Assembly (NCBI GenBank): GCA_963843455.1
Contig: CAWJKE010000007.1
Span: 124,001-188,000 of the forward strand
Length of the DNA: 64,000 nucleotides
DNA from: CAIQPS01 sp963843455
GTDB lineage: Bacteria; Actinomycetota; Thermoleophilia; RBG-16-64-13
Reading direction: 5' to 3'
Shown: positions 15,470-24,502 of the stretch, one piece after another
Layout: every line of letters begins with the position of its first letter
How positions within the stretch are numbered: position 1 is the stretch's first letter
The notes under the pieces: model-generated
Database searches by the model: none
What the model was told of the DNA's origin: nothing
What the model saw: the letters and a program-made list of their open reading frames with translations, nothing else
Program-made: the position numbers and the translations under genes

Positions 15470-17368
15470 ATGAAGAATTCCTCCCGCGTCCCGACTGAGG
15501 CCGGGTGTGGCCGACGGTTCCTCGTTGTGGTTGCGGCCATTGTTGTGTTCGCCGCCGGTTGGATTGGGCTGGGGTCGATTACGGCCGATGTGGCACAGGC
15601 AGCGGCGGATGTCACTCGCTACGGCGTCGACTACTCCATGACGAACGTCGACTGGCCGGTATTCTTTAGTGAGCTCAAAGCTTCAGGGCGCGATTTCATC
15701 GGGCGCTATCTGCCATCGCCCGGATCGACGTGGCGGCAGGTCACTACTACCGAACTCAAGGCGGCAAGGGCCGCCGGCGTCGACTTCTTCTTCTGGTTTG
15801 AGGATTCCCGCAACCACTATCGGGCACGTGACGGCGGTTTCGCGGCCGGGGTGGCAGATGCTCAGGAAGCTCTGCGCGCCCTCGCGAGCCTTGGAGTTCC
15901 CAGCACGACCCCCGTCTACTACACGGTGGACTATCCCGCCGCGGATGGCAGCGAGATTGACCAGTATTTCCGCGGCGTCGTGTCGGTGGTGCCCGTCGCT
16001 CAAGTCGGCGCGTATGGCAACTACACCACAATCGATTGGCTGTATCAGCGCCGACTCGCGACCTACTTTTGCGAGTCCAACGCGTGGCCTGAACCACAAG
16101 GCTGGCACCCTCAGGCCCAGATGCGCCAGAACGTCAGCAGCTTCTACGTTGGCGGCGTCCATGTAGACAGGCTCACTGTGACGACGGCCGATTTCGGGCA
16201 GTGTCGTCGCTACGAGCAGTCCGACCCCCGCCTCTTCTTCTCCGGCACCTGGACCACCGGAACAAGCACCTCCTACTCCGGCGGCTCCTACGCGTACACG
16301 AACAAAGCCGGCTCCTCGGTCACCCTCGCCTTTTCCGGCACCAGCCTGGCCCTCATGGCCAAGAAGAGCCCGAGCCAGGGCAAAGCCTCGGTGTCGGTGG
16401 ACGGCGGCACCCCGGTCAGCGTCGACCTCTACCGCTCCGCCACCGCCTACAAGCAGACGGTGTTCTCGACCACCCTGCCCGCCGGTCTCCACGTGGTCAA
16501 GATCACCCGAGCCGGTACCAAGAACGCCCGCTCCAGCGGCTACACCGTCAACCTGGACGCCGCCTCCATCGTGGGCAGCCTCACCACCTTCACGAGAGCC
16601 GAACAGTCAGACACCCGCCCCACCTACTCCGGCTCCTGGTCGACCGCGTCTAACTCCGGGGCCTCCGGCGGCACATGGAAGTATATGAACGCCTCCGGCG
16701 GCTCGGTGACGGTGCCCTTCAAAGGCACCTCTCTGGCCTGGGTGACGGTGAAGAGCCCCAACTACGGCATAGCCCAGGTGACGCTGGACGGCGGTACCCC
16801 GGCGAGCGTCGACCTCTACAGTGCGAGCACCCTCTGGCGGCAGAACGTATGGAACACCGGCACCCTTCTCGCCGGCCCGCATACCGTCACCATCGCCTGG
16901 ACCGGGGAGAAGAACCCCGCGGCCGCGGGCACCTACATCGGCGTGGACGCCTTCGAGGTGGTGGGCGCCCTGACCGCGGGCACCCGGGTGGAGGAGACCG
17001 ACTCTCATATGGTGTGGGCCGGGACCTGGACCCCGGCCGCAAGCAGCCTCTACTCCGGAGGCAGCTTCAGCTATGCGAACACCTCCGGGGCTTCGGTCAC
17101 CATCAATTTCACCGGGGTGAAGCTGAGTCTCATCGGTACCACGGCCTACTCCTACGGCAAGATGAAGGTGACCCTGGACGGTACCACCACCTCCATCATC
17201 GACCTCTACACCCCCGCCGCCCTCTACAAGCAGACCATGTACTCCACCGGCCTGCTTCCTCTCGGCGACCACTGGGTCACGCTCGAGTGGACCGGGGAGA
17301 AGAACTCCCTCTCCAGTAACGCCTATGTGAGCCTCGATGCGGTGGATGTGATCGGGTGGCTGAGATAG
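15470..17368 (+). CDS. Secreted DUF1906 glycoside-hydrolase-like protein with three C-terminal repeats
   Basis: The 632-residue protein has an N-terminal signal peptide. Residues about 48-245 form a DUF1906 domain (YGVDYSMTNVDWPVFFSELK, FIGRYL, FFFWFED, PVYYTVDYP, GAYGNYTTIDWL), a TIM-barrel related to GH25 lysozymes and found in wall-lytic proteins. Residues about 246-632 are three tandem repeats of roughly 125 residues, each opening with an acidic ExxDxR/H element and ending in a conserved beta-strand block (SVDLY, TGEKN, LDAxxVxG), likely beta-sandwich carbohydrate- or wall-binding modules. ATG 15470 has SD GAGAAGAG. It probably cleaves or binds cell wall glycan outside the cell. Confidence 0.85.
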   Translation: MKNSSRVPTEAGCGRRFLVVVAAIVVFAAGWIGLGSITADVAQAAADVTRYGVDYSMTNVDWPVFFSELKASGRDFIGRYLPSPGSTWRQVTTTELKAARAAGVDFFFWFEDSRNHYRARDGGFAAGVADAQEALRALASLGVPSTTPVYYTVDYPAADGSEIDQYFRGVVSVVPVAQVGAYGNYTTIDWLYQRRLATYFCESNAWPEPQGWHPQAQMRQNVSSFYVGGVHVDRLTVTTADFGQCRRYEQSDPRLFFSGTWTTGTSTSYSGGSYAYTNKAGSSVTLAFSGTSLALMAKKSPSQGKASVSVDGGTPVSVDLYRSATAYKQTVFSTTLPAGLHVVKITRAGTKNARSSGYTVNLDAASIVGSLTTFTRAEQSDTRPTYSGSWSTASNSGASGGTWKYMNASGGSVTVPFKGTSLAWVTVKSPNYGIAQVTLDGGTPASVDLYSASTLWRQNVWNTGTLLAGPHTVTIAWTGEKNPAAAGTYIGVDAFEVVGALTAGTRVEETDSHMVWAGTWTPAASSLYSGGSFSYANTSGASVTINFTGVKLSLIGTTAYSYGKMKVTLDGTTTSIIDLYTPAALYKQTMYSTGLLPLGDHWVTLEWTGEKNSLSSNAYVSLDAVDVIGWLR

Positions 17369-17489
17369 GGGCTGGGTTCAAGAGGTCAAGTCGTGACGAT
17401 TCTGGACCCTAGGCCTGAACGTACGTGTTCGAGAACCAGTGCTGGGTGGATGCCATGGCCGGGAACTCGACCCGGATCAGGGGGATTCG

Positions 17490-18379
17490 ATGAAACGCTG
17501 GGTATTGGTCATGTCCGTCTCGTAGGCATCTGCCTAGCCTCGCTTCTGGTATTGCTCGCTTTGGTCCTGGCCGCCTGCGGGGCAGGTGTCGCAGATACGG
17601 GCAGCGCCTCGAAGACCGGTACATCTACTGCCTCAGGGACGACCGCCTCGTCTGGAGACGCAACCGCAGGCTCCTTGCCGGTCCCCGTGAGCAGTGGCCA
17701 GGAGGGGATGTGGGACACCACCACGACGACGGGCAACGGCCGGGCGGACCTCTATTGTTCTGTGTCGTTCGCGGCGTCGCCGCCGAAAGACTTCGTGAGC
17801 GTGAGCCTCTTCAACGAGGCCGGGGAGATGGTCGACCGGCGGGCCGGCATGCCATTCAGCTTCGAGGGGCTCCAGCCGGGGAAGTACCGTCTGGGCGCAT
17901 CCGGTGAGGGCACAGGCTACATCTCGCAGTGGTACGGGGGCCTGCCGACACAGGGACATGACATATCCGAGTCCCAGGTTCTCGAGCTCAAGCCCGGGCG
18001 GAATGTCGCCGAGTTCGTGCTACAGCCGGGCCTCAGCATCCAAGGGGAGGTGTCGTGGACCCAAGGGACCCAGCTGAGCGGATACATCCAGATTTACGAC
18101 CTGGAGCATCGCGACACGGGGCGGGGAGCCTCAATCGGGGGAGGAACAAGCCCTATGCAGCCCGGCACCGGCTACCTCTTCCTTATCGTCGGCCTGCTCC
18201 CCGGGCGGTATAGGATCGGCGCCAGCTTCGACACCAATGACCTAGCACCTCAGGTATGGGACGGCGGTGGGTCGTTCGAGGACGCACCCGTGATCAATCT
18301 GACATCTGGTGACGTCGCGGGTATCCACGTGGAGCTTGGTGTGCTTCCGAGTACTACGACGACCGGCAGCCCTCACTAA
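17490..18379 (+). CDS. Lipoprotein with carboxypeptidase-regulatory-like repeats, apparent frameshift in signal peptide
   Basis: The mature protein follows lipobox LAAC and a Thr/Ser/Ala linker. It contains two beta domains of the carboxypeptidase-regulatory/SpaA type, each with a PGKYRLGAS or PGRYRIGAS turn followed by an aromatic YGG or WDGG motif. The reading frame of this body runs back to GTG 17393 or ATG 17450 without a good SD or signal peptide start. In another frame, ATG 17490 sits five bases after GGGGG and encodes MKRWVLVMSVS before a stop at 17523, exactly where the hydrophobic core begins in the body frame. A one-base indel near 17520 would join them. Surface-exposed; ligand unknown. 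Confidence 0.65.
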
Positions 18380-18835
18380 CTTGCATCGAGGTACTGGGGG
18401 AAGGCTCCCCGCATGGGCGAGGCCCGGGGACTGGGCGGGGCTCTTGTTCCTAGGAACCAGGATGGGAAGGAGTTTCCGTCGTCCACCCCGGGCACCGAGC
18501 CGACCCGCTACACCAACGCCTACTTCTGCGCCTTCAAGCGGCAAGTGCAAGACGCCGAGTCGTAGCTCCGAACGGTGGGAGCAGCGAAGATCGATGGCTT
18601 CCAGCAAGAAGGCCACCCCGACGGATGGCCCTCGAAACTGGTCGCTGAGAAGACCGCACCAAGTCCGGATCAGTTACTGGACTGCGGGAACCACCCTGTC
18701 ACCATGCGGCCAGCGACCGGCCCCCGGGTTCCAAGCACCCCCCTTACCCGGGGTCGAGGCTCGACTAGACTGGCCCACAATCGGGAACGTGTCCCGCATG
18801 TGCAGCGGTGGGACCGACCAGTGGGAGCAAACGTC
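18380..18835. other. Intergenic region with possible gene remnant
   Basis: A GGGGA/TCCCC hairpin (18397-18410) follows the lipoprotein. A 50-codon frame at 18413-18565 (ending in RYTNAYFCAFKRQVQDAES) reads like protein sequence but has no SD and no recognisable family, so it may be a remnant. The rest shows no supported feature. Confidence 0.4.
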
Positions 18836-19237
18836 ATGATTGCCTGCCAGATATGCGGCGCCGATAACCCCGTGGACGCGAAGTTCTGCGGTCGATGTGG
18901 GAAACCGATCGGTGAGTACGGCGACTACCGGTATAAAGACATGCGGGCGCTGTCAGGCGAGGAGCGGGTGCTCTGGGACAACGGCGAATTGCAGCTGACG
19001 ACGGAAGCGGTACTCATCGGCATGCACTCTGACGCCCCGGACGTCTTGCCGTTGGACACCATCTACGAGGTAAAGCGCGAGAAGGACTGCCTCGTATTTT
19101 CCGTCAAGGATGGTGAAGACCGTTACTGCCGCCTTGACGATCCCGAGGAGCTCGGGACCCTGGTCGAGGAGCAGATGGCCAAGAGGCGCAGGCTGCTGAC
19201 CGGGGAGTGGATGGTGAGCCCGCACCCCGAGCACTGA
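18836..19237 (+). CDS. Zinc-ribbon protein of unknown function
   Basis: The 133-residue protein begins with a CQICGADNPVDAKFCGRCGK zinc ribbon (CxxC-x11-CxxC), of the zinc-ribbon_2 type. The remainder (about residues 30-133) is a small beta-rich domain reminiscent of PH-like modules, with alternating hydrophobic and acidic residues (VLPLDTIYEVKREKDCLVFS). ATG 18836 was chosen because it directly precedes the ribbon and has GGGAG upstream; the longer frame back to 18575 has no coding character. Cytoplasmic; no partner evident. Confidence 0.7.
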   Translation: MIACQICGADNPVDAKFCGRCGKPIGEYGDYRYKDMRALSGEERVLWDNGELQLTTEAVLIGMHSDAPDVLPLDTIYEVKREKDCLVFSVKDGEDRYCRLDDPEELGTLVEEQMAKRRRLLTGEWMVSPHPEH

Positions 19238-19429
19238 GCCGTCGGAGGCGTCACGGGTGCGAGTCGCGTTGTCAGACGCTCTCGGTCGTACGTGCGGATG
19301 GTGGTTCCATAGATATCCCTGTGCGTAGGCCTCGAAACGGGTCAGCGACATTTCTTTCGCTCCAGGCCGGCCGGAGTAGTGCTGGTGGGAGTGCGTCCGC
19401 ATCACCGGTAGCCACTCCCGAGTTCGCGG

Positions 19430-19957
19430 CTACTCGAGGGCCCGAGGAGCAACGCTCGTCGCGTCTCCAGCCTTGGGTCCTCCCGCCGCCAGCAGGAAAT
19501 TCTTGCTGAATCCCTTGACGCCAAAAACCCCGTCCTCGTGGCCGGCCGCCGTGAGGGGCACCAAGGACATGAAGTGCGCGATCACGGCCGCGAAGAAGAG
19601 GGCGACGGTGGCGAATACGCAAGCGCGATTGAAATGCGTCGCGATGGCGGCAATCAGGAGAGCCCCGAATAGCGCCCACATCACGAGCGCGGCTCGTTTC
19701 CTCAGCCTGAGCGAGCGGTCATCCTGCGCACACAGCGAGTAGCTGATCTCCAAGGGCCTTCTGGCCGCGTAGTAGAGCAGGGCAACGGGGACGACGCCCC
19801 ACAAGATGCCCACCCATATCCATCGCGGGTGCCAGTAGAGTCTCGTATCGACACGCCGACCGCCGGAGGCATCTTTGCCACATTCCACGCAGCGATCCGG
19901 CAACTCCATCGGTGACGTACCGATGATCGCGTTCTTGTCAACGATCCAGTCCGACAC
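19430..19957 (-). CDS. Small membrane protein with CxxC motif
   Basis: The 175-residue protein has a CVEC pair near residue 26, then four hydrophobic segments in two hairpins (about residues 46-65, 85-110 and 112-135). GTG 19957 lies six bases after the strong SD AAGGGGAGG and begins VSDWIVDKNAIIG; the upstream extension has no SD. No family was recognised. The CxxC before the first helix could bind a metal. It is isolated on the minus strand and converges with the zinc-ribbon gene. Confidence 0.6.
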   Translation of the reverse strand: MSDWIVDKNAIIGTSPMELPDRCVECGKDASGGRRVDTRLYWHPRWIWVGILWGVVPVALLYYAARRPLEISYSLCAQDDRSLRLRKRAALVMWALFGALLIAAIATHFNRACVFATVALFFAAVIAHFMSLVPLTAAGHEDGVFGVKGFSKNFLLAAGGPKAGDATSVAPRALE

Positions 19958-20173
19958 CGGAGCCTCCCCTTGCCGCGCGCGTCCAGGCCTCGCCTTAGTC
20001 CAGCCTACCACCGACCGTGTTTGCATCCAGAGGCGAATCTCACGCTCCAGCAGAAGCGCAAGGAACCGTCACTCATGTCAGGGTGTTGGGATCAGGCTGG
20101 CGTTCAACGACCATCCCGCAGCCCCTGTCTGGCAGCAGTCCGTACGGCAGCTCTGATTTGATACTGTTTGGCG

Positions 20174-20902
20174 ATGAACCGGCAGCTCTATTGGAGGCAC
20201 ATCTACAAGGAACGCCGGCCCGAGTGGGATTCCAGCACGACGGTGTACCGGCGACTGATCGGTGAGAAGGTCGACGGGACGACCCGGGTGCTCGATATCG
20301 GCTGTGGCCGCCACGCCGGCTATCTCAAAGATGTGTACGACCGAACGCCGTTCAGCTATGGCGTAGACCTGGACGCGGACGCGCTGGCCAAGAACACGAC
20401 GATCAGGAACACCGTGGTTGCGAACGCCGACGACCTTCCGTTCCAGGACGAGTTCTTCGATATCGTAACGCTCGCCTGGGTCCTCGAACATCTGGAAAGC
20501 CCCGAGCAGGTCTTCCGTGAGATATACCGCGTGCTGAAACCGCACGGCACAGTGTTCTTCCTCACCCCCAACACATGGAACTACAACGTGTGGCTCATTC
20601 GTGCCCTGCCCAACGCCTCTCACCAGTATCTTGCCCGAAGGCTCTACCAACGGCCGGAGCATGACGCGTTTCCCACCCGCTATGAGATCAACGCGCCGGC
20701 GCGGGTGGAGAGACTGTTGACGAAGGTCGGCTTCGAACGGGAACGCCTGATCCTCAACGGAGATCCCACGTACATCTCCTTCAACAGGCCCTCGTTCGCG
20801 ATTGCCTGCCTCCTGGAGCGCGTCCTGGATATCGGCTTTGCCAAGAGGGCCAGGGTCCATATCATCGGGGCGTACCGAAAAGGGGTGGTATCACCGGCCT
20901 GA
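20174..20902 (+). CDS. Class I SAM-dependent methyltransferase
   Basis: The 242-residue protein has motif I VLDIGCGRHAGYL near residue 40, an acidic GVDLDADAL for the ribose, VANADDLPFQDEFFDIV and LEHLESPEQVFREIYRVLKPHG, all standard for the methyltransferase 11 fold. The C-terminal part (NAPARVERLLTKVGFE and following) resembles ubiE-like or sugar/lipid methyltransferases. ATG 20174 is used; TTG 20168 is less likely. Substrate unknown. Confidence 0.88.
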   Translation: MNRQLYWRHIYKERRPEWDSSTTVYRRLIGEKVDGTTRVLDIGCGRHAGYLKDVYDRTPFSYGVDLDADALAKNTTIRNTVVANADDLPFQDEFFDIVTLAWVLEHLESPEQVFREIYRVLKPHGTVFFLTPNTWNYNVWLIRALPNASHQYLARRLYQRPEHDAFPTRYEINAPARVERLLTKVGFERERLILNGDPTYISFNRPSFAIACLLERVLDIGFAKRARVHIIGAYRKGVVSPA

Positions 20903-20979
20903 ATTCCGCTCGCACCGGGACTGCGTGCGGTATTGTGCCTCCAAGTGGGCCCATCCGCGCGACCCAAGGAGTTGCGGGC

Positions 20980-21540
20980 GTGCCGCTGGAAGAACCACAA
21001 TCGAGAAGCCGAGCGACTGCCGTCAAGGGGATCGTGGCGGCACTTCTCGTGTTCGGTATCGTGATCGCGTTGGTGGTGAAAGGCTGCACCACGCCGGACG
21101 AGCTGGGCTGGATAGGCACCACCTCGGGGCCGAGCACCACGGCCCACACGCCCCCTTGGTTTGGTGACACGGTCAGCGCGTGGGGTGTTGAGCTGGGCCT
21201 GTGGGGCCCGACGTCCTACGACAACGTTTCGACCACCCTCGTAGTCGGCGACGGCAACGAGCTGCTGATCATGGGCGCGAACATCAACAACACCGAAAGC
21301 GAAGACTTCACGTACAGACTCGCCGGCTGGGAGGGTCGGGATGCGGCCAACCGCGTCTACCCCGCGACGGTCCATTTCCCCGAGTCGGCCCTGACCGACG
21401 GCACCCTTCGGCCCGGCGAGAGTGCTAGCGGTTACATCGGTTTTGAACTCCCGAAGGGGACCTATCTGGCCTCGGTAACCTACCGTCCGATCGGCGTTGG
21501 TCAGGACCCCGCGTACGTCAGGTGGGAAGGGCGATATTGA
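20980..21540 (+). CDS. Membrane-anchored DUF4352-like extracytoplasmic protein
   Basis: The 186-residue protein has one N-terminal transmembrane or uncleaved signal helix (about residues 15-37), a short Thr/Ser linker, then a beta-sandwich domain with LLIMGANINNTESEDFTY and RPGESASGYIGFELPKG, features of DUF4352/telomeric-repeat-binding-factor-2-like immunoglobulin-type domains. GTG 20980 follows SD AAGGAG by eight bases. Function unknown. Confidence 0.7.
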   Translation: MPLEEPQSRSRATAVKGIVAALLVFGIVIALVVKGCTTPDELGWIGTTSGPSTTAHTPPWFGDTVSAWGVELGLWGPTSYDNVSTTLVVGDGNELLIMGANINNTESEDFTYRLAGWEGRDAANRVYPATVHFPESALTDGTLRPGESASGYIGFELPKGTYLASVTYRPIGVGQDPAYVRWEGRY

Positions 21541-21562
21541 TCGCTCCTGGTACTCTCGTAGG

Positions 21563-22066
21563 GTGACCAAGATCCGTCCAGAACTGCCGGCCGATATCGA
21601 TAGCATCCGGGAGCTCGTGTGCCTGGCCTTCACCGGGCATCCGTACAGCAGCGGCACGGAGCCCCTCATCATCGACGCGTTGAGAGCGGATGGCGCTCTG
21701 GAGTTGTCGCTCGTCGTTGAGGTGGACGGCAGGGTGGTGGCTCATATCGCGTTCTCGGCGGGGGCGATCGGCGACTCGTCGTCGGGGTGGTTTGTCGTGG
21801 GTCCGGTGGCGGTCCATCCGGACTACCAGGGCAGGGGGATCGGGCGGACCCTGATTGAGGCTGGCCTCGACATCATGCGGTCGCGGAACGCCACCGGATG
21901 CATGCTCGTTGGTGATCCGGATCTCTATCGCCGCTTCGGCTTCGGGCAATACCCGCGGATCACCTGGCCCGGCGTCCCGGACGAGTACGTCCTTTGCCTG
22001 CCTTTTGGAGATGAGGAGCCGGCCGGAGAGATCGCCTACCATCCGGCCTTTCTGGCCGGAACCTGA
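21563..22066 (+). CDS. GNAT-family N-acetyltransferase (YhbS-like)
   Basis: The 167-residue enzyme carries the acetyl-CoA pyrophosphate-binding motif VHPDYQGRGIGRTLIEAGL and the C-terminal YRRFGFGQYPRITWPGVP typical of the YhbS/COG3153 group. GTG 21563 opens with TKIRPELPADID, the normal family start. It should transfer an acetyl group from acetyl-CoA to an amine; substrate unknown. It converges with the minus-strand lipoprotein, leaving 13 bases between stops. Confidence 0.85.
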   Translation: MTKIRPELPADIDSIRELVCLAFTGHPYSSGTEPLIIDALRADGALELSLVVEVDGRVVAHIAFSAGAIGDSSSGWFVVGPVAVHPDYQGRGIGRTLIEAGLDIMRSRNATGCMLVGDPDLYRRFGFGQYPRITWPGVPDEYVLCLPFGDEEPAGEIAYHPAFLAGT

Positions 22067-22079
22067 CAGGTCGCCGGGC

Positions 22080-23186
22080 TCACCGCACCAGGCCGGAAGC
22101 CAGCAGGCTATCGGCGTCGTAGAACACTTCTTCACGGGTGATCAGGCCATTGGGATCGACGGAGAAGTACCTCCCCAGCCTGGTGCCGAGCTGGAGGGTG
22201 GTGAGGCCCTCGATGGTCTTCGGCGTGCCGTTTGCGGCCAGGGTGCTCTGGTAGTGGATGCCGACCGCGATGATGGCGCCCTTCCGAGGGGACTGGCTGT
22301 CGGGCGGATAGGGACCGTCGGTCTGGGCGTAGAGGTCGAGGATCTTGAAGGTGACGTTGTCGGCCGAGCCGAAACGCTTCTCGAGAAGTTCACTGATGGC
22401 CGCCGGTCCCTTCGCGCTGAGACCCAGCATGGTGTCGACGAACGCGGCCTCGTCCCCGTAGAGGGCGGCGATCCGGGCTTTGTCTCCCGAGGACCAGGCC
22501 GCGAGATACTGGTCGGCGATCTTCTGGAGTTGCTCGGGGCCACCTTTGCCTGGGGCGAACGCTCCGAAGGACACCATCGCAAGCGTAGGACCGGAGAACC
22601 ACATATCCCAACTGGTCGCCAAGCCATCCTTGAACCGAAATACGCCCAGCTCGTCGACCGGAGGATGGCTCGCAGGTTCCGGCACCCACGGGGGCCACAT
22701 GTTCTCCTCGGCGTTGACGTACGCGAACCCGTCGCCCGACAGGTACAGGCCTTTCCTTTCAGCCTTGAAGTTAGGCATGTACTGCAGGAAATCGCGCTGC
22801 ATGGCGACGATGGCGGCTTTGCCGTCGAAGAAGGCACCATCGGACGGGTCGTAGTTGGTCGCATTCTCGGCGAAAGCGGCAAACTGCTGATCCACATCCG
22901 ACCCGGCCGCGGCGAAGCGGTCGGCGAAGGCGATCGCGGCGGTCTTCCATTGTGCGATCTCCGCCGCCGACAGCGGAGCCGTTCCGGCTGCCTCAGTACT
23001 TGTTGTCGTCGCTTGCCTGGTCGTCGAGGTAGTGGTCACGACCTGGTTGGTCGCGCTCGTGGTAGTGGCCGCAGCCTCAGTACCGCCGCAAGCAGCCGCG
23101 ATAGCGCTCAGCCCGATGACAGGGACAACGAGCAGCAGAACCAGCCACCGGCCACCCTCGTAGTTGTGAATCGACCTGGCTCCCAT
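22080..23186 (-). CDS. Lipoprotein with two NTF2/SnoaL-like domains
   Basis: The 368-residue protein has a signal peptide with lipobox AAC and a Thr-rich linker, then two similar ~130-residue halves. Each half contains an FA-x-NATNYDPSDGAFFDGKAA or YGDEAAFVDTMLGLSAKG-type element followed by a beta-rich section, the pattern of duplicated SnoaL/NTF2-like folds. ATG 23186 has SD GAGGAGG six bases away. It is the last gene of a four-gene operon led by an ECF sigma factor, so it is probably part of the envelope response that sigma controls. Ligand unknown. Confidence 0.72.
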   Translation of the reverse strand: MGARSIHNYEGGRWLVLLLVVPVIGLSAIAAACGGTEAAATTTSATNQVVTTTSTTRQATTTSTEAAGTAPLSAAEIAQWKTAAIAFADRFAAAGSDVDQQFAAFAENATNYDPSDGAFFDGKAAIVAMQRDFLQYMPNFKAERKGLYLSGDGFAYVNAEENMWPPWVPEPASHPPVDELGVFRFKDGLATSWDMWFSGPTLAMVSFGAFAPGKGGPEQLQKIADQYLAAWSSGDKARIAALYGDEAAFVDTMLGLSAKGPAAISELLEKRFGSADNVTFKILDLYAQTDGPYPPDSQSPRKGAIIAVGIHYQSTLAANGTPKTIEGLTTLQLGTRLGRYFSVDPNGLITREEVFYDADSLLASGLVR

Positions 23187-23210
23187 CACACACCTCCTCC
23201 GCCGCAGACC

Positions 23211-23750
23211 TCACGGCGCCTTCTGGATCCACCCGGACACGGCGACGAGCGGGAGTGCCGCCGAGAAGGAACTCGTATTCAGGGGCCAATACCACTGCCA
23301 CAACGAGACTAGGCCGTCGTATGCGCCGGTGCCCTTTGCCGAGCCGAAGACGAACGTATGCCCTTTCGCATCGAGGGCTCCGCGCATGGCGTCGCAGACC
23401 CAGGTGCCCTTGTTGTTCGTGACCGTCCAGGTCCCCCACATTGAGCCGCTCCCGTCGGCGGCTTGGTCCAGGTTGTAGATCACGTCGAAGGTCCCGGCCG
23501 CGCGCGGGTCGGTGGCCTCGACCGTGTACGAGACCGTGGCGTTGCGGACTTGGGTGATGTCGCCGGCCTTGGTGCTCGTCCCTTCCCCTTGCGCTCCAGG
23601 CGCGGCCGATGCCACGAAGGCCTCGGAGTTGGACAGCGGGGATGTCTCGGCGCTGGAGCGGCTGCTGCCGCATCCCGCCCAGACCAGGCTTCCGATCAGA
23701 AGCAACGAGACGAGGATCAGAATGCACGTGATGGTTCTTGTCGCTCTCAT
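23211..23750 (-). CDS. Lipoprotein sharing its domain with the adjacent anti-sigma factor
   Basis: The 179-residue lipoprotein has lipobox WAGC and a Ser/Ala linker. Its ~115-residue C-terminal domain (ITQVRNATVSYTVEATDP, then GTWTVTNNKGTWVCDAMRG, FVFGSAKGTGAYDGLVSLWQWYW, VAVSGWIQ) aligns in order with the extracytoplasmic part of the anti-sigma factor encoded next door. ATG 23750 is preceded by SD GGAGAGG; the ATG 24 bases further upstream lacks one. One Cys (WVCD) is conserved with WECP in the partner. It may bind the same signal or compete with the anti-sigma sensor domain. Confidence 0.72.
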   Translation of the reverse strand: MRATRTITCILILVSLLLIGSLVWAGCGSSRSSAETSPLSNSEAFVASAAPGAQGEGTSTKAGDITQVRNATVSYTVEATDPRAAGTFDVIYNLDQAADGSGSMWGTWTVTNNKGTWVCDAMRGALDAKGHTFVFGSAKGTGAYDGLVSLWQWYWPLNTSSFSAALPLVAVSGWIQKAP

Positions 23751-23770
23751 TGGTCCTCTCCGTGTGGGCG

Positions 23771-24502
23771 TCATTTGGTCGATTGGATCCAGCCACTGAC
23801 GGCGATAGGCTCAGATGATTCTGCCCCAATTGCCGACGACCCCCGGTTCTTGGCCACGTGCCACTGGAGTAGCAGCGTCAACCCCTCGAGTCCGCCGGCA
23901 CCGCTCGCGTTCCCGAAGTAGAACTGTTCGGAATCGTTCGCTGTCAAACTGCCCTTCCAGGACGGGCACTCCCACACGCCCTGGTCGGTGTGTAGGACCC
24001 ATGAACCCTCGATGTCGGTGCTGCCGTCCGGGCGGGTGGCGAGGTTGGACCTGATCTCCATGGTGCCGGTGACCAAGGGTTGCGACATGCTCAGACGGTA
24101 GACCTCCACTCGATCCCGCACCCGGTGGATGCCATCCGCCGCGTTTCCGGGGTCGCTGGTACCCTCGTTCTTCACCTGCTCCAGAACCGCCGTCCCCATG
24201 ACCGGTGACACTCTGGCCAACAAGGGACCGCCGGGACCGCGGTTGAGGTCTGTGAAGACGAGTCGCGGCTGGCGCTGGAAGTGGTCCACCGCCGTGTATG
24301 CCCCCAAGGCCGCCGCCCCGACCAGCACGATGGAGGCGAATCCCAACGCGACGGCTCGCGCGATCCGGTTCCTCCGCCTTTTTCTTCGCCTGGGCCGCAG
24401 CCTGGCGGTGATGCGCTCGCTCAGGGCCTGTTCGTTCACGGAGGGAGCGTTGCCCTTGAACAAATCGGCCAGCAGCTTGTCGGTCTCTCGCTCGCCCATC
24501 AT
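23771..24502 (-). CDS. Transmembrane anti-sigma factor
   Basis: The 243-residue protein has a cytoplasmic N-terminus (about residues 1-45, including an Arg-rich RPRRRKRRRNRIAR stretch), a single transmembrane helix (about residues 48-70) and an extracytoplasmic domain homologous to that of the next lipoprotein (SWVLHTDQGVWECPSWKG, FYFGNASGAGGLEGLTLLLQW, IAVSGWIQ). Its ATG overlaps the sigma-factor stop by four bases, the classic arrangement of ECF sigma/anti-sigma pairs. There is no HxxxCxxC zinc motif. It probably holds the sigma factor until an envelope signal is sensed. Confidence 0.75.
   Translation of the reverse strand: MMGERETDKLLADLFKGNAPSVNEQALSERITARLRPRRRKRRRNRIARAVALGFASIVLVGAAALGAYTAVDHFQRQPRLVFTDLNRGPGGPLLARVSPVMGTAVLEQVKNEGTSDPGNAADGIHRVRDRVEVYRLSMSQPLVTGTMEIRSNLATRPDGSTDIEGSWVLHTDQGVWECPSWKGSLTANDSEQFYFGNASGAGGLEGLTLLLQWHVAKNRGSSAIGAESSEPIAVSGWIQSTK

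Noticed and set aside
18413..18565. Small 50-codon plus-strand frame
   Set aside because: No SD and no family; retained only as a possible remnant in the intergenic description.
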